64,000 nt of DNA from Phytoseiulus persimilis (taxonomy: Eukaryota > Arthropoda > Arachnida > Mesostigmata > Phytoseiidae), in assembly GCA_037576195.1 (NCBI GenBank), contig CM075101.1, forward strand, positions 27,714,001 through 27,778,000, given 5' to 3'. Positions 25,313 to 38,525 of this stretch are shown here, in pieces (positions within the stretch are counted from its first letter, which is position 1; each line of letters begins with the position of its first letter). Position numbers and translations under genes: made by a program. The notes under the pieces are model-generated. The model had not been told where the DNA came from and did no database searches. It worked only from the letters and a program-made list of their open reading frames with translations.

Positions 25313-28300
25313 CGTCGACGCCGTCGTCGTGTACGCAGAGGCGGCGTCAGCCGACGTCGACGACGTAGTAGGTAAAAGCGGCGGAATTAAAAACATTACC
25401 GCGCTCAGCCGAACGGAGCGAGCGGTGTAGCGAGCAGATAAGAGACATCCGACGCGCGTTGGCGGGCAGGGAACACCTTTGTTGTTGAGCTCGCTAGGTA
25501 GCTGTTAGTTTGACTGTCTCGTGGCTGCCACAGTCGTCAAAATGATCAGCAGCAATCACACAAGCGTGTGCTCGAACGAATAGACACGAACGGAGCCTCG
25601 CGGATAGAGCTGCAAGACCCACTCTCGATCGGGAACCGCAACTCGATGGCTATCAAGTGCCCCAACACGTCCCCGATCGCATCCAGAGCGAGCCACCAAG
25701 GCGAGAATCGATCCGACCTCGGTGCTGTTTGAAACACTGCCGCAGAAACGGAATCGCATCCTTGGAAATATTTCCGCTCATATCGCCCGCGTGCATCCCA
25801 TCCCGACCCCTGACGAGCACCCATTCGGGCTCGGGCCAGAGGTGCATTCACTCAGGTTAGCCAGGAACACTTCGGCAAGCGTCCGGGAGCAGGACGCGGC
25901 GGCCGTCGGAAGCGTGGAATAGGAGCAGCTATCTGTCCTGAGCGACGAGCACTGCAGGCAAGACTCTCCCTGTGAAGGCAGGTGTTGAAACCTTTCGGAG
26001 ACCCGGCCGGCCGTTGCAGGACAACGTCAACAAGCAGGGAGAGCGAGTGCGGACTACAACAGCGTTTTAGGGCCACTCTAGAACATGTGTTTATCCGGGC
26101 TGTGGAGAAGGAAGACGGCGTGACGTTGCCACGGAGAACGTTCAACGGAAGGAGGCGCTGACGGAAGCCAGGAACAACGGAGCAGACCGCAAGCCGCTTT
26201 TCCGCGGGGCGTTTTTGTCGTTTCCTCAACTGTCAGAGCAACTTGTCAATTGTGCTCCCAGAATCTCAGGCGAGAGTGTAGCTGCTCCAAATTCATGGAC
26301 CAAAGTTTTCCCTGGGCCTAGTTGGAATGGCTCTCCGGTTTTTCCACTTGTGGACTCGATTCCGACTCCGAGAGGCCGGACACGGCGGGCGGGTTGGCAA
26401 GACGTCGCCGTTCTTGTCGTGGATCTCGTGAAAGTATGTCAGCTCGAGAACGAAATGAGCGGCATGATGGAAGCACGCACAAACGAAATCAGAAACCGAA
26501 TCTCGCGAAAGTGTCTCGTTTGGAGGGAGTTGAAAAATTCGTCTTTCAAGAGAACATCGTTCCACGAAGATAGCGGAACGAGTGAATGAATGGATGGGGC
26601 AGGGGGTGGGGGCAGACTGGAGAAAGCGGAAACCCAGAGAGCGACAGGGAGGGAAAATGGCTTCAGAGAGGCACGCGGGGGAGTGGGCAAGCCATCGCGC
26701 AACCGAACGGCAACAAGAGATGTAGGAACGACCGAGAAGACGGAGGGGATGAAGATAATTCTTTTCATGTCGTGTTTACCAGCGTGCAGCGTCAGAGCTG
26801 TCAGAAGCACTCTGTTTGAAATGGTTTGCCGGAGAGCTTGGTAAACACCGCGCGTTGCCATTCAGCCACTCACGGAAGAAAGGAGAGGACTACCGAAGGA
26901 AACATGAGATACCATGCGCAAATTTGTAGCATATATGTGCTCGTCAAAGTCTTGAGCTCGACGACGAGGGAGAGAGCCGAGGAGCAAACGGAAAGGGACA
27001 TCTTTGGAGAAATTCCTATTCCTCTCCATTTTTTTTTGTTTGTCTGCCTGCTCACTATTACGATCCCTCGAAGTCCCCCTTTCAGCTTCCCAACAGCAGA
27101 ATACAGTGGTGCTGCGTTGAATGCTGATGGGCTTGCTTGTTTATCCGCCGCAGGGGACGACCCAAGGGAAAGAAAATCGTCCCCCCACAGCTCCCCAAAA
27201 CTGCAGTCGCAGCACCAGCGGCCGCCGCGGCTGCTAGCGCGGCCTCGCGCAGAGGAGACGGAGGACCGCCGCCGCCGCATGCCAAAGCATTTTTAGTTTT
27301 AGGTTTTTTGCTCTTCAAACTCATCGGCTCATCTACTGACACGCAGCCTTCAGGCGACGCGGGCACGCATGCACGCCGTCAGACACGCGTAAAGCACACT
27401 GTCAACAAATATTCGGAATGCATAATTTACTCTCAGCCTCCGAGATGCTTCAACTGGTTGCGTCGCGGACTCCGTCGAGGCGTTGCCGTCTCGGGCCCCG
27501 ACTCTAGACCAAGCCTCCCATCGCGTGGCTGAGTGTTTCGCCATAAGCACTCGGCGGGATTTCGTGGATTCCGGAGAAGGGATCCGGAACAGCGAGTCGG
27601 GAACGCGATGAAGTGAGTGTGCTCCTCGGAGGGCGTTGCCTTACAATGAACCCGGTTGAATAGAATGTCGACGTCGACGACGACAACCAACGCCGCCGTC
27701 ACGTTTATGCCGATGAGCGAAGATTCTCAGAAAATGGTCCTCACCGATGGTGACGGGCTCGGCGACTTCTCAGAGGACACGTAGATCAGTCGAAGCATCG
27801 TCTGATGACGACTCATCAGATTCTTCCCCGGTCGATCTGTCTGTCCATCCATTCGAATCGTCCCCTACCTCAATCTCTATCGTGCAAGTCGTCGGTTGGC
27901 GTTTCCCATTTTCAGAAACGATCTCATCTAGGATTCGTCCGCCTCAAACAGCTATTGCCATCGGTGGTGGTAATGCTGCGACTCCCTCCGCCGCGTTGCC
28001 GCTACCTCCGCCAAATGGCCGGATCCCTTTCAGCTCCTTTTCTTCACAATGTCGTCGATTTCAAGGAATTAGTCTATGGTCTTCCTTCAGCCGCTGTCAA
28101 GGCTCTTTCGAAAGTTCGCTTCTGCCCGTACCCTGATAATGTATGTGCGCTCTTGTGCCGAGGTCTGAATCGGGTGGGGGACCCGGAGGAAATTACGACT
28201 CATCAGTAGCCTCGTGCTCTCAGATGGTTATCCGAGGAGTTCCCTCGTTTCACGTCCATGTGTGGCATTCCAGCTCCTCATTCCTACACACCTGCCCCGA

Positions 28301-29752
28301 CGGTCGTTCGTTGACGAACTCTGCCAGTTTCTGTGACGGCGTTGGATTCAGGAGATTTGTGCCCGGATTGTGGCGGTTTCTGGCGGCCGCGCAGGATTCC
28401 GAAATATTTCTTTTTTCGGTCGTTCGAATGGTGGCCGGGTCGACGAACTCACAGAGGGAGGAATAGACGCACCGAGAGGTGAACTCCTAGAGCGGCCAAA
28501 CAAGCATGTGAGCACACAAAACAAACCGGGCGAGGGCTTTGTACGAGCAGGCTAAGAACTCTCAAAGCGGGTCTCTGGCAACAACGTTCGTACGGCTGAA
28601 CTCAATGTTCCGTTTGCTGCTCCGCGCCCTATTCGGGAGTTTCGAAGGGGATTCGGAGAGAAAACAAATTCGACAAAAAGGATTAGGGCCGGGTTTATAT
28701 TTCATGACATGCATCTCATGCGCGCTTCTATCTCATGAAAACGAGGGAATATCAATGACAGGACCCGGCCTCGGAAGCGATGCGAGCTGTTTGTTCTATG
28801 GCCTATCGATCTCTGAGCGATGCTCAGCCGACGGACGCTGCCTCTTCGATGGAGTCGACTCTACAGAGCCTCTTTGATTTTCGTGTCTCCCGGCTCGACG
28901 GGGAGAATCGTCACAGAGCCATGCTCTCTGTCCTGGACGGGCCCGACAGAGCTTTGTTCCCCGACAGACTCTGTTTCTTAAGTACCACCCGCGTCCAGGT
29001 CCTTTGGGAGCCACTCTTCAACGGGGGCCCTGCAGTCCATTCGGCCCACGACCACGTTGCTATCGAACTTGTGCAGAGCTCTGCAAGTTCCCTCTTCGCC
29101 CGTGATTCGTTCCCCCGGCACGGGTCGCGATCTTGAACGGCGACTCTGGCGACCCATGAATCCGATGACATTCGTCGGCGGCGACGCTGCGCTCAGGAGG
29201 CGCTCCTTTCCGCTTCCGGCGTCAGAACTCTCTCCCGCGAGACACCGCTGGTCTCCGCTGAAAATCGCCTCCACGATCGCTGGGCAGTTTTACTCGGTCG
29301 GCCGAGGGATGGATTCATCGTTAGGTGTGAATGTGTGCGGGCCACTGAGAGCAGAAGCACTACTCATCGGAGTAGCCACACCCTCATCGTACGCCCGTCG
29401 TCTGCGCACCGTGGATGTAGCGGCGTCGACGGTTCGGGCCGGATGATACGATCTGCCAATAAGAGTAGATGAAAAACGTGATTACGGCCTCTACTCGTCG
29501 GAGGCTTGGCGTCAAAGGACGAGCTATACGTACGACTATACGAGGAACTTTAATGACGCCGGAGGAGTCACGGGCCCTCTTTCGTCGTCCGGGCGAGTAT
29601 CGCATGCTACCTTGGAGTTCCCCTGGCCGGGCTCAGTTCCTCGTCGGAAACCTCGTCCGATCTTCGAACTGGACGCCAGGCTAAAGGGATCGAAGCCCCC
29701 GCTACGCTCCGAGGCTGCGATATCACGAGAGAACTTGGGTCATGTAACTCAG

Positions 29753-29767
29753 ACACACACACACACA
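29753..29767. repeat. (AC)n microsatellite
   Basis: Seven AC units plus A. Confidence 0.9.
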
Positions 29768-30582
29768 GCTACGGTACCACACGCGAGCCCGCATGTCGTG
29801 CAAACCGCTCGGAGCTCGTCGTCCCTCTCGTCGGTCGAATCTTTCGGGGATAGGTTTGTGGTTGGGTGCTGTGGGGACGGGCTGTGTCGACAGAAACGAC
29901 GATATTGACCACTATAAAGAACGTGGAGCTTTCCGGGAAGTCGGCTCCCCCCTTCCTCGAGTCTATGGGCGACAGTGAGGCCTGGCGCGAGGAGCTTTTA
30001 GTTGAGAACAGCCAGTCGCGGGCATCTCCACCGAGTGCGAAGCTAGGCCGGCGGATGCATCGACGCCTCGTCCGTGGGATGAGCGGATGGACGAGCAGGC
30101 CGAATCTATGTCTGGGATGGTGAAAACCCGCTCGCCTCCCCGTCTTCAGGCCGGCCGGCGTTTGGATGATCTGATCAATCGCCAACATTCTCCGATGCAT
30201 CAATGCCTCGATCAGAAGGCGTCGTGCATTATCGCCTTCTTTTCTTCACGAGCTCTTTTCTTTCGTTGCTCGTGCTATCAATACCCATATTAGATCCATC
30301 GGGAGCCGCTGACGGCTCGGGCGGGCTCCCTGGCTGGCTTGTCTGGTTGCTTCATAGTCATCCAGTTCGCTGGGCGGCAAGATTCCCTTGGTTAGCTGCA
30401 CCAGCGGCGGCTATGAGCTAGCTCATTCCAGACTCATAAACGCCCCAAGTTGACCCACCTGTCTTTCAACGAGCGGACGAACTGTGCAGAGGCTCAAACA
30501 CACGCCTTCCACCGAACTTATTGGACTTATCAAGCAATATGACAGCCCTGTTCACGCACCGACCAAGGCCCGCCTGCCCGTC

Positions 30583-30605
30583 GGCAGGCAGGCAGGCAGG
30601 CAGGC
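30583..30605. repeat. (GGCA)n microsatellite
   Basis: Five and a half perfect GGCA units; the bases just upstream (GCCTGCCCGTC) can pair with part of the array. Confidence 0.92.
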
Positions 30606-33600
30606 CAGTTATCTCAACTGGCCAAGCTCCCGCTCGGACGTATTCAAAGCCGACGGAAAGACCCTCAACTGGAGAGCTTGGCGAGACTTGAGCCGCGTTC
30701 GAACAAGTTGCCGCTCTTAGAGGATCCTCTGGGCGTCGCAGGCTTCCCGGAATCCCCTCGGGACGCTCGGGGAACGATAATAATCTCCAGTTTCTCCGGA
30801 ACTCTGAAGGAACATACGCGCGCATGCGGTGCTCGAAACGGTGGGGAACGAACTGTTCCGACTGCGGATCCCGGAATGGATTTCGGCGCTTCGCTCGATG
30901 GGCCCGCGGAGTCTCTCTCGATGCGGCCAGCTTCCTCGGTGGCAATGCCTGCGAGGTTCGGCGTTCGGAGACAGAGCACCTGACGAACCCCGAAGCCTCA
31001 ACAGGAAAGATACAAAGTTCTGCGTGTGCCCAAGTCCTCCGTCTTTCCCCTCCTCATTGACCTGCTTCTCATGGAGATCCCGGACTGCTGTATCGACATC
31101 GAGAGGAGAAGAGCGAGTCGGAGCGCAACGAAGTCGCACGAAATGAATCGCTCCGGGAGCGCACAGACCCCGAAATTTCGACGCCCGAGCGGAGAATGAA
31201 TTAAGCGATTGATCGCGATCGAGGCGAACAGGGAACGATGGCTTCCACCGGGAGCGAAGCATACATGGGTCCGGTTTCGATGTTTTCGAGGATTGAAGAA
31301 GCCGATCCAAGATGAGCCGCTCGTTTGACCAGACCAGGGTGGAATCGGAGATCACAAACTGTCTCTGGGGAATCGACCAAGCACACGATTTCGACTTGAT
31401 TGAAGCGTCCAGCTACGGTTCGGAGGTGATCTGAGTTGAGAATGCGAGGGGTACGCCGGTCTGTCAGATCGTACATAGACAGGCGTGCATACTTCTATAC
31501 AGTGATTTCACAAGCTCGAATCGTTCACCCTCAACGTCGTTGTGGTTCTCCTCTCGCCCGATCGTGTCGGCTGGCGATACCCGGTATGTTTCAACCACAC
31601 CCAGAGGTAAAGCGGCAAATTCATCATGAAACCACTCAGAGCTCCCGACAGGCGACGTCGTCGACGGGGACGGCGGCAGTGGGAACGGTTTCATAGCCGT
31701 TGACGATGTTGCCGTTAGCGGTCGCGATATAGAAGAGTGGAAGGAGGCGAAGACGAAGTAGAAGGAAGAACATTTCAAGAGGATTTCAAAGGCGGCGGCA
31801 TCCACCATTGAAAGGCAGCCGCTTTCCACTTATCCCTCTAACGATACAAACTCTTCGATGTGAAAGTACACATCGTGTTTCTTTTGATCTTCTGTTGACG
31901 ATGTTCCGGACGAAAGTATTCGAACAAACTTTGGCGAAATTGCGCGGTTTGCTAAGTTCTTCCAATCGAGCTCAATACCAATCGAGGGAGATCGGTTCCC
32001 TCGACGACGGATTGAGTTCCGCGTGGTGCTCCCGCAAGCGATCGGATAAATTCAGCCGAGCCTCAATGAATTCTGTCCCTGGCGTCCTTCTGCGTTCAGG
32101 GATAGATGATCGGCGGAGAGTCAGTCGAATGCGTTCATCCGGCCGCTCGAAATGAAATGATTCCAGCGACGTAGCCGTGCTCGAAACTTTGTTTCTGCGT
32201 TGGTTGGTAATTTGGCGCTTATCGAGTGAATCTTTCGATTCTGGCTGTTAGCCGTCATTTGTCGATGATTGCCGCCCTTTTCAGAGCGAAGGTGAGAAGC
32301 GAAGAGAACGAGACGAGCAGTAGAACGAATGGGTGCTCGGACCGACCGACGGCCAAATGAAGGGATGCGTAGACGGCTGGATGAGCAAGTTTTGAATGTA
32401 AAAAGGGTTTGCCACCTGGCGCGCCGCTTGTCCTCGTACCAGTAGCTGTGGTGTCGGTCGCCAGAGCACAAGGCATTCTCATGCAAATTGTTCACTTCTC
32501 TTCTCCGACGCGCGATGACAACCCAATTATTAGCTGCTAACGACGTCAACGGCCACTGCAGCAACGGCTCTCACAAGATTTTATGCTCTCTTCTGTCTCG
32601 CTCATGCGTCAATCTGTCTGCATGGCGAACTGGTTTCCTGGTGTTGTCATCGTTCATGTCATCATCTGTGAAGAGTCCGCGCTGACGAGTGACGGATTTT
32701 CCCGACGCCTCGCCGCTTGACGGAAGGTCCGCCGGTCGAGAATCCGCGTTTCTTTCCTACCCATGGCCTTGCATCTACTCGCTGACAATACATCCACCAA
32801 CTCGAACAACAATGATGAGCTCCGGCCACCAACCGAAGTCGACAAGACGATGAAAGCGAGCTCGTCTCTCATCTCCACTTGGTCAGCGAATTCGAGCGTA
32901 CCATGATTACGATCGGGTGATTCAATGTATCGGTCAGAGCAGCCAAACACTCGATGTATCCAGGTTCTCCCTCGCGGCAATGAATATCACTTCTTCAGCC
33001 TGTTTCAAGGGTGGGAAGCTTGAGATCTGATCATTTCATCGTGCAATACAGCATCGACAGATACGGGCCAAATGTAGACGTTTTTCTACTCGGGCAGGGA
33101 AGGGGGTGAGCGATTGGAGTTCGATGAGCGACGCATTGACCAACAACGAATGTGATGAAACGAGCTGTGAGGCTGATTGTCCTCTTCGGAGTCTCATACG
33201 ACAAACACCTCACCTGGCGTCGAAGAAGAAGCTCGAGCCCAACCAGAGCTCGGATGTATCGCTGACCACTGAACAACTCCAGAGGATCCGTCGCTCTTCA
33301 GGGAATGACGATGGATTACAGACTCGTGCTCTGGTGAATTCCCTAAGAAAACGTTGGGCGAGTGGGGCCGCAGCCACAAACAAGGAGAGAAAATACAGGG
33401 ACCGGGTGGTAGCGGTTGAAATCGCATAAATTAACATGGTACTTAGGTGGGTACTGTGTACAGGCGGTTTTCTGTAGCTTCTGCCGCGCTTCGTGTTGCG
33501 GTGGATGTCTCCTGCCCGTAGCCGCAAATCACACCAATTATGGAATGCCTCCGGAAGCGACTCTGTTTGTCGATGGGGATTCGCGTCGAAGGAGCCAAAC

Positions 33601-34176
33601 TCCACGAAAACGACACCGAAAGCCGACTGAGTTGACTTACGGCAGGCCGCGAAACGACGATTCGGAGTCGCAACCTCATGCAGTTGGCGTAGCGGGTAGC
33701 TCAGGAAGCCGTCGTAAGAGGGAACAGGGCCACGCGCGGACAGCATGTAATTTGAGCTTTGGCTTTTTCTTTGATTTCTCTTCTCTCTCATCTGCCGGTC
33801 GCCCTCGTCGTCTTCGTAATCGCCAACGACGTTGTTGACGCCGGCTGATGGCGGTGATGAAATGCTAGCTGGCGGCGGTTTCGCTGTATATTGTGTCCAA
33901 ATCGACTGAGAGTCGTACTTATGAATTCCTATGGCACCCACTGAGCGAGGTTCGAGCGTCGTCAGCTGCTGAAGAACCATAGACGACGGCGCATCGACAC
34001 GATCACCGGCCGCCCACGCTCCCTCTAAGACGACATGACCAGTTTGGTTTTTGATCGGCGTTGTTCTCTCGCTCGTCATCGTCGTGTCTTCAATGCTTTC
34101 TTCTGTATTCCTGCGGCACTCGCGGTCGCAGCTTTGGACCTTTTTCTGTAGGCCTCTGCTTGTCCGCCCGCTTGGT

Positions 34177-34195
34177 TGCATGCATGCATGCATGC
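34177..34195. repeat. (TGCA)n self-complementary microsatellite
   Basis: Nearly five TGCA units. The array is palindromic and alternates purine and pyrimidine. It overlaps the ATG of the 327-codon minus-strand frame, giving MHACM. Confidence 0.92.
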
Positions 34196-35976
34196 CTGCG
34201 TGCCCGCCCGCCTGGACGGCCTGTGGTAATTGTTACCGAAGAAGACGAAGTATCGGCTGCAGAAGAGGCCTACGCTGATCGTTTTGAGATATTAACTGAT
34301 TGGTCCAGCTGATCAAGCCCGCCGCCTTCTTGTACCCCGGTCGATTCTTCTCGACGTCGACATGGCTTGCCGACGATGGGAACCATAGTCCTCTGGATGC
34401 TTTGGCTTTTTTCGGGTGCTGCCTCCGTCGCCGAAGTTGTTGGGAGATTCTCGACCCGATTGGAAGCTCTGGAGCGGCGGAAGGTCGGACCCTGCACGAG
34501 ATCGTGATCAGTAATGCGGCTTTTGACGCCTTCTGTTGTTACCACCCGGATGGCGATCGATTTTTCCGTGTGCTCACTGGCTTCTATCTCTTGGAGCAGA
34601 TGCCGAGTGTCGTGTGCTCTGACTGTTGAAACAAATCGTGTATTTCACAGCTTCCGAAGCCGCTGCTCACAATCTGACGCTTACTGATAAATTATCAGGT
34701 GATAAGGACTCTGGTGGGTTGGAGCCATGCAATCAACCACCCTGCCCGTCTGCTCGCCGCTCAGTCGACCGAGCGAGCAGCCGACTTCGAGAAACGTCCA
34801 GCTAGAAAATTGGGACAGCTGGTTTCTGACGGAGAGATCCACAGAACATACCTCGGCTCTATTCGTGAGCCTTCCGAGCTAGTTGAACGGGAGCAATATA
34901 AGGATTATCGGATTAGCGGACGGGATTCTCTTTCGTTCCAGTCGGGAATCCAAACCGAAAACGTCCGCAGAGCGCCACTGGTCCCTCCTGATGAAGTTGC
35001 TAGAATGGTGATTAAATTTCCCCCACCCCGCTCTCAGAAAGAAGAAAAGATTTAGGAGGGGCGTGACTTTGTGCGTGACGCTGGTCATCGGTGAAAAACT
35101 GAAGAAGCAACACGTTGAGCGAACGCCGCCGGGGAGCGAAAAAGCGAATGAGACATTGACGTTAGCAGCCAACGCGGCATCGTTGACCGTGAATATTCAA
35201 GACAACATCAACCATTTCCTGGTGGCGGTTCTAGCCGGACGGCCGGCCGGCAGTCGAATCGAGCTGTGCTCAAACAACCACGGAATGTTGCTCCTGCTAA
35301 CGTCAGATTGAGTCGTCACCAGTCAAGCGTGGGACAGATAGCTCATCGTCACGAGCCGTCCAACCGACAGACCGGGCTGCTGGACGGCCACGCAGCCAGC
35401 GAGCCGAGCGTCGACGAACGACGGCAACAAGATCGTCTCGGATCACGATGACTTTTGTCCGACCACACAGACTCACACACATTCGCACACTGATCTCATG
35501 ATATGTTGTCCAGAAAATAAGGAGATTGATGTCTCAACTGAGGGAGATCAGACTTTCTTCAGTTTGCGGCCAACTGGAACCCCGACATGACGCTTCCTCG
35601 ATATGGTTTTCAGTCGTGGTCGAGCTCACTCGAGCTATTGGGTTCTGTTTGTTCCGGCGAGAGGGGCGTTCGGACCAAGGACCTCCTGCTCTGAGCATTG
35701 CGCGGGGAGCAAGATCTTGACAACAGCTTGCGCCTTGCGACGAGGGTGGTCCGTCAGATGGTTTTGAACGATCCTCCCGGAACCTCGAGAATTTCATTCG
35801 CGGAAAACAGAGTTGGACCTTCGAATCGGGATCGGGAGGACGGGTGCGGATCCGCTTGCTCCTCAGCAATCGGTGGCCATCGGTGGAAAATGTCTATGCA
35901 GATCGTTAGTCCGCAAAAAGGATTGATTGATGGGTTGACAAATCGACATCGGATGGGGATATATCGAGCCAAGGGA

Positions 35977-35986
35977 GGGGGGGGGG
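35977..35986. repeat. G10 mononucleotide tract
   Basis: Ten consecutive G residues following GGGA. Confidence 0.9.
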
Positions 35987-37691
35987 CGGACTTTGAGCTT
36001 GGTTGACCGACATTAACGCCGAAAGCTCTCCATCGGGAGCGAGAGATATCCCTGCTCGAGTGGGGGCGGGGGAGGCAGTGTGCTTGACTGCGCGATCCAG
36101 GTCGCTGTTTGACTGACTGGCCGCCCGCCCGTTTTCCTGGATGTCTATCTTCCCCGGTTGGCTGTTTGCGAGCACTTTTATGATTGCAGACCACGTTCCA
36201 TCCATGTGAAAGAAAGAGCAAAGACGAGACTTTATGAAGAGCTGCTTGGCGCTTGGGCGGCTTGCCGCGGGAGAGATAAGTACATAGATAGAAACAGCAT
36301 GACAGAACGCGTCCACGATGCTGAAATGAGAGATGTTATCAGCTCGCGTTTGTGAGTAATGGAATCACTCGCTCAGACGGTTGCTAACCTCGTCGCTGGC
36401 CGGATGCCTACCGAGGATGCTGACCAAAGGGCTTACGTGCCGCTACATGCTACCGGCTATCTATTTTTTGTATCTAGCGAGCGAGCGAAGTGCCTGCTCA
36501 ACGGTTTTAGGCGTTGATGCGTTGAACAATGTCGCGGCGTGTATGCATGTAGAGCCGTCTGGGACATGGGACGCGTGCGTCGGGCCCTGAACGGGGCACG
36601 AGAACCTCGGAATGCAGGACCAGCAGCAGCCGCAGGGGTAGGAACTGGGTGGCAGAAGGACGCGAAGGTGGACCTAACTCGCGCAGCGTCAGAGCCGCGC
36701 GGTTTGTTAGCGAGTCACTGCGAGGGAAGGTTGGAGCGATCCTGTCAATAATTTACACTTCATATGCACGGAGTGTGAGACCTACTCCCGGTCAGCGATC
36801 TCCAGAGCGAAACAGAGCCGCCCGCGGCTGCCGAACTGGCGTCGTGCTCCCGCCCATCGGAGCTCGCTGTAGTCATCATCTCGAATGACATGCATTCTCT
36901 CTACAACCGGGTGTGGTTAGTTCTTCAGGTTGGAGGCACGGCATAGCGAGCCGTCTTTTACTGCCGTCGCTTACACTCACGCGTTCAAACCAAAAATCGG
37001 ATCAAGAGCCAGGACACACCGATACGCGGTGTCCGCGCGAACTCCACGCGACCACCTGACTATGACCACCACCGACAATGGGGCTGGAGCGTGTCGTAGC
37101 GCTGCCGGCCCACGAGCCTGCCGATCTGGCTGCTCGCAGGATGAATGGCACGATGGAAGGACGACGATCCAAGCCGTGAGATCGCATGAGCGCACGCATT
37201 GAGCCCCGTCGCCTCGGAAAATGATCGCTACCTTCACACTTACTTACCCCCGTGCGCACTCATCCTCAATCGAGGGTGCTGGCTCGCTCGCTACCCCGCT
37301 AGCGGTCAACACTAAACTTAAACGGAGATCTATTTTCTTTCACTTAACGACACCTTCTCCTCGAATCCACCGATTGAGCGACGGGACCATCTTCATGAAT
37401 ACTGAACATACACGTGGGGTGATAGAGAGATGTTGGCCCGGTCGTGAGTCGTGAGCGCCCTCGTCAACTTTGCGCGGCTGGCCAACCTACAATTTAGCAA
37501 CTTGCCCCAATGTCGGCCAGGCTTCGCCGCGCCGCCCAACGAGAGTCGAAAGCCCAGCATTTCGTAACTTGTGCTCGAACTCCTCCTGGAACGAGTTTGA
37601 CAGGGTGAGGGCTTTCTAGGTTCCCTCTCCGCACGCCCTCCGGAGGACTCGTTCGTTGTTCACTCAGCTGAGCCACTTCGAACTCGATATA

Positions 37692-37704
37692 CCCCCCCCC
37701 CCCC
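37692..37704. repeat. C13 mononucleotide tract
   Basis: Thirteen consecutive C residues, then TCCTACCCCC. Confidence 0.95.
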
Positions 37705-38497
37705 TCCTACCCCCAGATTCCTTCTTGGTCGTGCCCCTGTCCCCGGATTTGCCTTCTTGGAGCCCGCCGGCAAACTGTGCCCAACACCAGTTCGGCTTCC
37801 AGAGCATCGGATTGACCCGCCGACGGGTCCTGCGGCCGGCGCTACAGGCGCAGAGCGGAACGAAAACGGGAACGCAAGGTTGGAGCAGCAAGTGAACGCT
37901 AACTCAGAGAAATCGCGGGTCAACGGGTGGGCATGCGGGCTGACGGAGCAACGAACGGATGAGAAAGAGAGGACGAGAGCGGGCTTCTTGGCTGGCTATG
38001 TTGAAGATTGATTGAAGTCTCGCCTTATAAATGTAGCTCACACAGAAAAGCTGTATTCGATCATTGTAGCCCGCTGGCCCGTTCACTTTGAATGGATGGC
38101 GGCGGCGGTTTAGGCTATTCAAGCATCGGTCGGCTGAAACGGCAGGGGCACGGTGGAGTGGTGGGGCAGGCGGGTGGACGGAGGGACGGGCCGACCACCA
38201 GGGAAACAACTGGGCTCGTGCTCTCCTGCTTGGCCCGGGATCACGGGATCACCGGAAGGAAGTAGCATCGAGTCGAGTCGCGCGCCAAGATTCGAAACCA
38301 CGACGTTTCTCGATCACCTCGTTGGCTCTGAACGGCGGCGGCCTCCACCGAACGACGTTCGTCGGAATCGTATTCCTCTCGAGGAAGGGAGACGGACAAA
38401 GAAAAGCTCTCGCACCGGATGGTCGGTTTCGCTTTCGGTGGAGTTTCGGTGGAAAGGATCGCTGTTGAGTTTCGAAATCGCGGGTCTCGTTTTCGCC

Positions 38498-38525
38498 GAG
38501 CGAGCGAGCGTGCGTGCGTGCGTGC
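38498..38525. repeat. Compound (GAGC)n-(TGCG)n repeat
   Basis: Three GAGC units pass directly into nearly four TGCG units. Confidence 0.9.

Larger units (their letters stand above)
18031..27151. other. Non-coding stretch, no recognisable gene
   Basis: No exon could be assigned. An open frame at 18593-18793 follows a good pyrimidine tract and AG, but the same AG/GTGAGC could equally be a donor. A + frame at 19483-20325 is long (280 codons) but begins at GTG, runs through an AGAC/GGAC microsatellite and has no clear splice borders. A frame at 22236-22442 starts with ATG in good context and contains an in-frame GTGAGT donor. Simple repeats lie at 19961-19983, 20535-20552, 23225-23236 and 25297-25312. 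Confidence 0.55.
27152..36189. other. Non-coding or uncharacterised stretch with several open frames
   Basis: No known family is recognisable, but this part holds the most protein-like open frames outside the Mxd exons: an AT-hook-like peptide at 27149-27175 followed by an Ala/Pro-rich stretch; a possible 107-base exon at 28034-28140; a 327-codon minus-strand frame at 33210-34193; and + frames at 34699-35055 and 35063-35311. Frames overlap on opposite strands in the 33.1-35.3 kb block, which usually means stop-poor sequence and not genes. Simple repeats lie at 29753-29767, 30583-30605, 34177-34195 and 35977-35986. Confidence 0.5.

Noticed and set aside
37899-37920. NSEKSR followed by GT as a possible Mxd basic-region end
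   Set aside because: It lacks the conserved His and Glu of HNELEKNR in the right spacing, and the donor is poor.
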